Shown: piece by piece, positions 63,127-64,000 of the stretch
How positions within the stretch are numbered: position 1 is the first letter of the stretch
Layout of the letters: every line of letters begins with the position of its first letter
DNA from: Acidimicrobiia bacterium
Lineage (GTDB): Bacteria > Actinomycetota > Acidimicrobiia > Spongiisociales > UBA5794
DNA length: 64,000 nucleotides
Assembly (NCBI GenBank): GCA_026985095.1
Contig: JALSQW010000023.1
Coordinates: 124,001 to 188,000, forward strand
Direction of reading: 5' to 3'
The notes under the pieces: model-generated
The model's input: the letters and a program-made list of their open reading frames with translations, nothing else
Databases searched by the model: none
What the model was told of the DNA's origin: nothing
Made by a program: the position numbers and the translations under genes

Positions 63127-63816
63127 TCAAGGCGTCTCGTATCGAGCCTTCGAGGGGTCGTGGATCGAGAGCTGCTCGGCGAGTCCGACGCGGATGTGTT
63201 CGATCATCGCCGTACAGGCACGGTCGGGGTCCCCGGCGCGGAAGGTGTCGAGGAGTTCCTCGTGGGACGGCTCGAACGCCGCTTCGGTGATGCGGTGGAG
63301 GTCGGCGTACAGCAGCACGGCCACCGACCGATCCCAGACGGCGTCGAACAGGCCGACGAGCTGGGTGTTGCCGGTCGCCCGGACGATCGCCCGGTGGACC
63401 GCCTTGTTGGCGAGGTACCCCTCGTGGGCGGTGTCGTGGGCCTGCGTGGAGTGCTCGTCGATGGCCTTGTCGATGAGGGAGAGGGCAGTTTCGTCGCCGC
63501 GCTCGGCGAGGAGCCGGGCGGCGTAGCCCTCGATGGCCTCTCGGGTCTCGTAGATCTCGCGGATCTCGTTCTCGCTGGCGGCACGGACGATGAACCCGCC
63601 CCGGTTGCCGGGGACGATGATCCGCTCCTGTTCGAGACGGAGCAGCGCTTCGCGCACCGGGGTTCGGGACACTCCCATGGCCTCGGCGATCCGTTCCTGG
63701 ATGAGGCGGTCGCCGGGACGGAGGCCGCCGTCGCTGAGAGCGTCGACGAGCTGTCGGTACACCTCGTCGGCGAGCCGCGGCCGGTGGGCGTCGATGGGAA
63801 GGAAGTGTTCTGCCAT
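63127..63816 (-). CDS. GntR-family (FCD) regulator
   Basis: A 229-residue regulator: winged helix LADEVYRQLVDALSDGGLRPGDRL ... ERIAEAMGVSRTPVREALLRLEQ (in parts, residues 15-65). An all-helical FCD domain follows with IYETREAIEGYAARLLAER and metal-site His residues (NKAVHRAIV, PSHEELL). It is divergent from a glutamine-amidotransferase-like gene and probably controls it. Confidence 0.9.
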   Translation of the reverse strand: MAEHFLPIDAHRPRLADEVYRQLVDALSDGGLRPGDRLIQERIAEAMGVSRTPVREALLRLEQERIIVPGNRGGFIVRAASENEIREIYETREAIEGYAARLLAERGDETALSLIDKAIDEHSTQAHDTAHEGYLANKAVHRAIVRATGNTQLVGLFDAVWDRSVAVLLYADLHRITEAAFEPSHEELLDTFRAGDPDRACTAMIEHIRVGLAEQLSIHDPSKARYETP

Positions 63817-63919
63817 GTCGGATGCAGGATACGCCGTTCTCGGCGGCCAGGATCCGGGGGGGCGCGGGCCCGGAGAGGGCCCCTTGACGGTGGGGGACAT
63901 GGTGCCTATCCTCTACGAA

Positions 63920-63940
63920 TACCGAATACAGTATATGGTA
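63920..63940. promoter_or_regulatory. Candidate GntR operator
   Basis: TACCGAATAC-A-GTATATGGTA is an imperfect 21-bp palindrome (8 of 10 arm positions pair), AT-rich against the background. It lies 22 bp before the amidotransferase ATG and about 100 bp upstream of the GntR start. Confidence 0.6.
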
Positions 63941-63961
63941 CGCAGGAGGCGGGTGGCCATC

Positions 63962-64000
63962 ATGTGCGGCATCGCGGGGAGGATCCTTCGGGAACCGGGC
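63962..64000 (+). CDS. Class II glutamine amidotransferase-type protein, first 13 codons only
   Basis: The frame ATG-TGC-GGC-ATC-GCG-GGG gives MCGIAGRILREPG, the N-terminus of Ntn-type glutaminase domains, in which Cys2 becomes the nucleophile. AGGAGG lies 12 bases upstream; a GTG three codons earlier is closer to it but would bury the Cys. The rest is outside the window, so asparagine synthase, GlxB/MgsA-type or other class II enzymes are all possible. Confidence 0.6.
   Translation, partial: MCGIAGRILREPG

Overview
The window is GC-rich, densely coded DNA with many GTG/TTG starts and start-stop overlaps. It fits a high-GC actinomycete. Specific supports are inositol-1-phosphate synthase beside a PadR gene, a short-chain cis-prenyltransferase closely resembling mycobacterial Rv1086, the actinobacterial 30-residue ribosomal protein bS22, CsoR copper control, a mycobacterial-type dCTP deaminase and an rpsF-ssb-rpsR-rplI-dnaB cluster. 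The L,D-transpeptidase carrying 'NPGDVPFVGDWD..DG' repeats is a style I associate with Acidimicrobiia. The class is an inference; no 16S gene is present.

1-14100, aromatic catabolism. A leftward operon (unknown 222-aa protein, IclR regulator, 2-keto-4-pentenoate hydratase, acylating acetaldehyde dehydrogenase running off the left edge) is the lower part of a meta-cleavage pathway. A rightward operon starts across a shared regulatory gap: two coupled extradiol dioxygenases, a histidine phosphatase, a PEP-synthase-like dikinase split into an ATP-grasp subunit and a substrate/phosphohistidine subunit, a long hairpin, a Rieske oxygenase of the phthalate-dioxygenase type, a zinc-ribbon protein and a GlcG/HbpS-like protein. 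Next come a leftward 2-hydroxymuconic-semialdehyde dehydrogenase, a GNAT enzyme, a methyltransferase and a RidA protein. The combination suggests a phenolic substrate that is first phosphorylated, oxygenated while phosphate-tagged, dephosphorylated, and then ring-cleaved. This is the strongest candidate here for an undescribed system.

14100-30150, mixed housekeeping: L,D-transpeptidase, hemolysin III, AtuA-like protein, cis-prenyltransferase, a DrrAB-like exporter with divergent MarR, a histidine phosphatase, pyrE with a membrane protein and endonuclease IV, ino1-padR with two palindromic operators, a GAF-GGDEF cyclase, panB and a DUF192 lipoprotein.

30150-47000, replication/ribosome cluster and metabolism: rpsF-ssb-rpsR-rplI-dnaB, an MFS transporter, a DUF202 pair, an EamA exporter overlapping an Opp-type ATPase, dcd, tRNA-Gly(CCC), a PhzF protein, an acyl-CoA ligase, an ABC-2 exporter, a CDF transporter and homoserine kinase.

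47000-64000: LMW phosphatase, C26 amidase, bS22, a class V aminotransferase, PAC2, dipeptidase, a sulfide-oxidation pair (SQR plus MBL-rhodanese) opposite a GntR regulator with a clear operator, the copA-copZ-csoR copper operon with a perfect CsoR palindrome, a three-gene ABC-2 exporter, a CPA2 antiporter, a decayed aminotransferase remnant, and a GntR gene divergent from the first codons of a class II glutamine amidotransferase.

Three intergenic arrays (17915-18062, 29896-30041, 38308-38485) share one 37-bp repeat made of two short palindromes. The block around the second palindrome occurs in both orientations. No intergenic stretch exceeds 300 bp.
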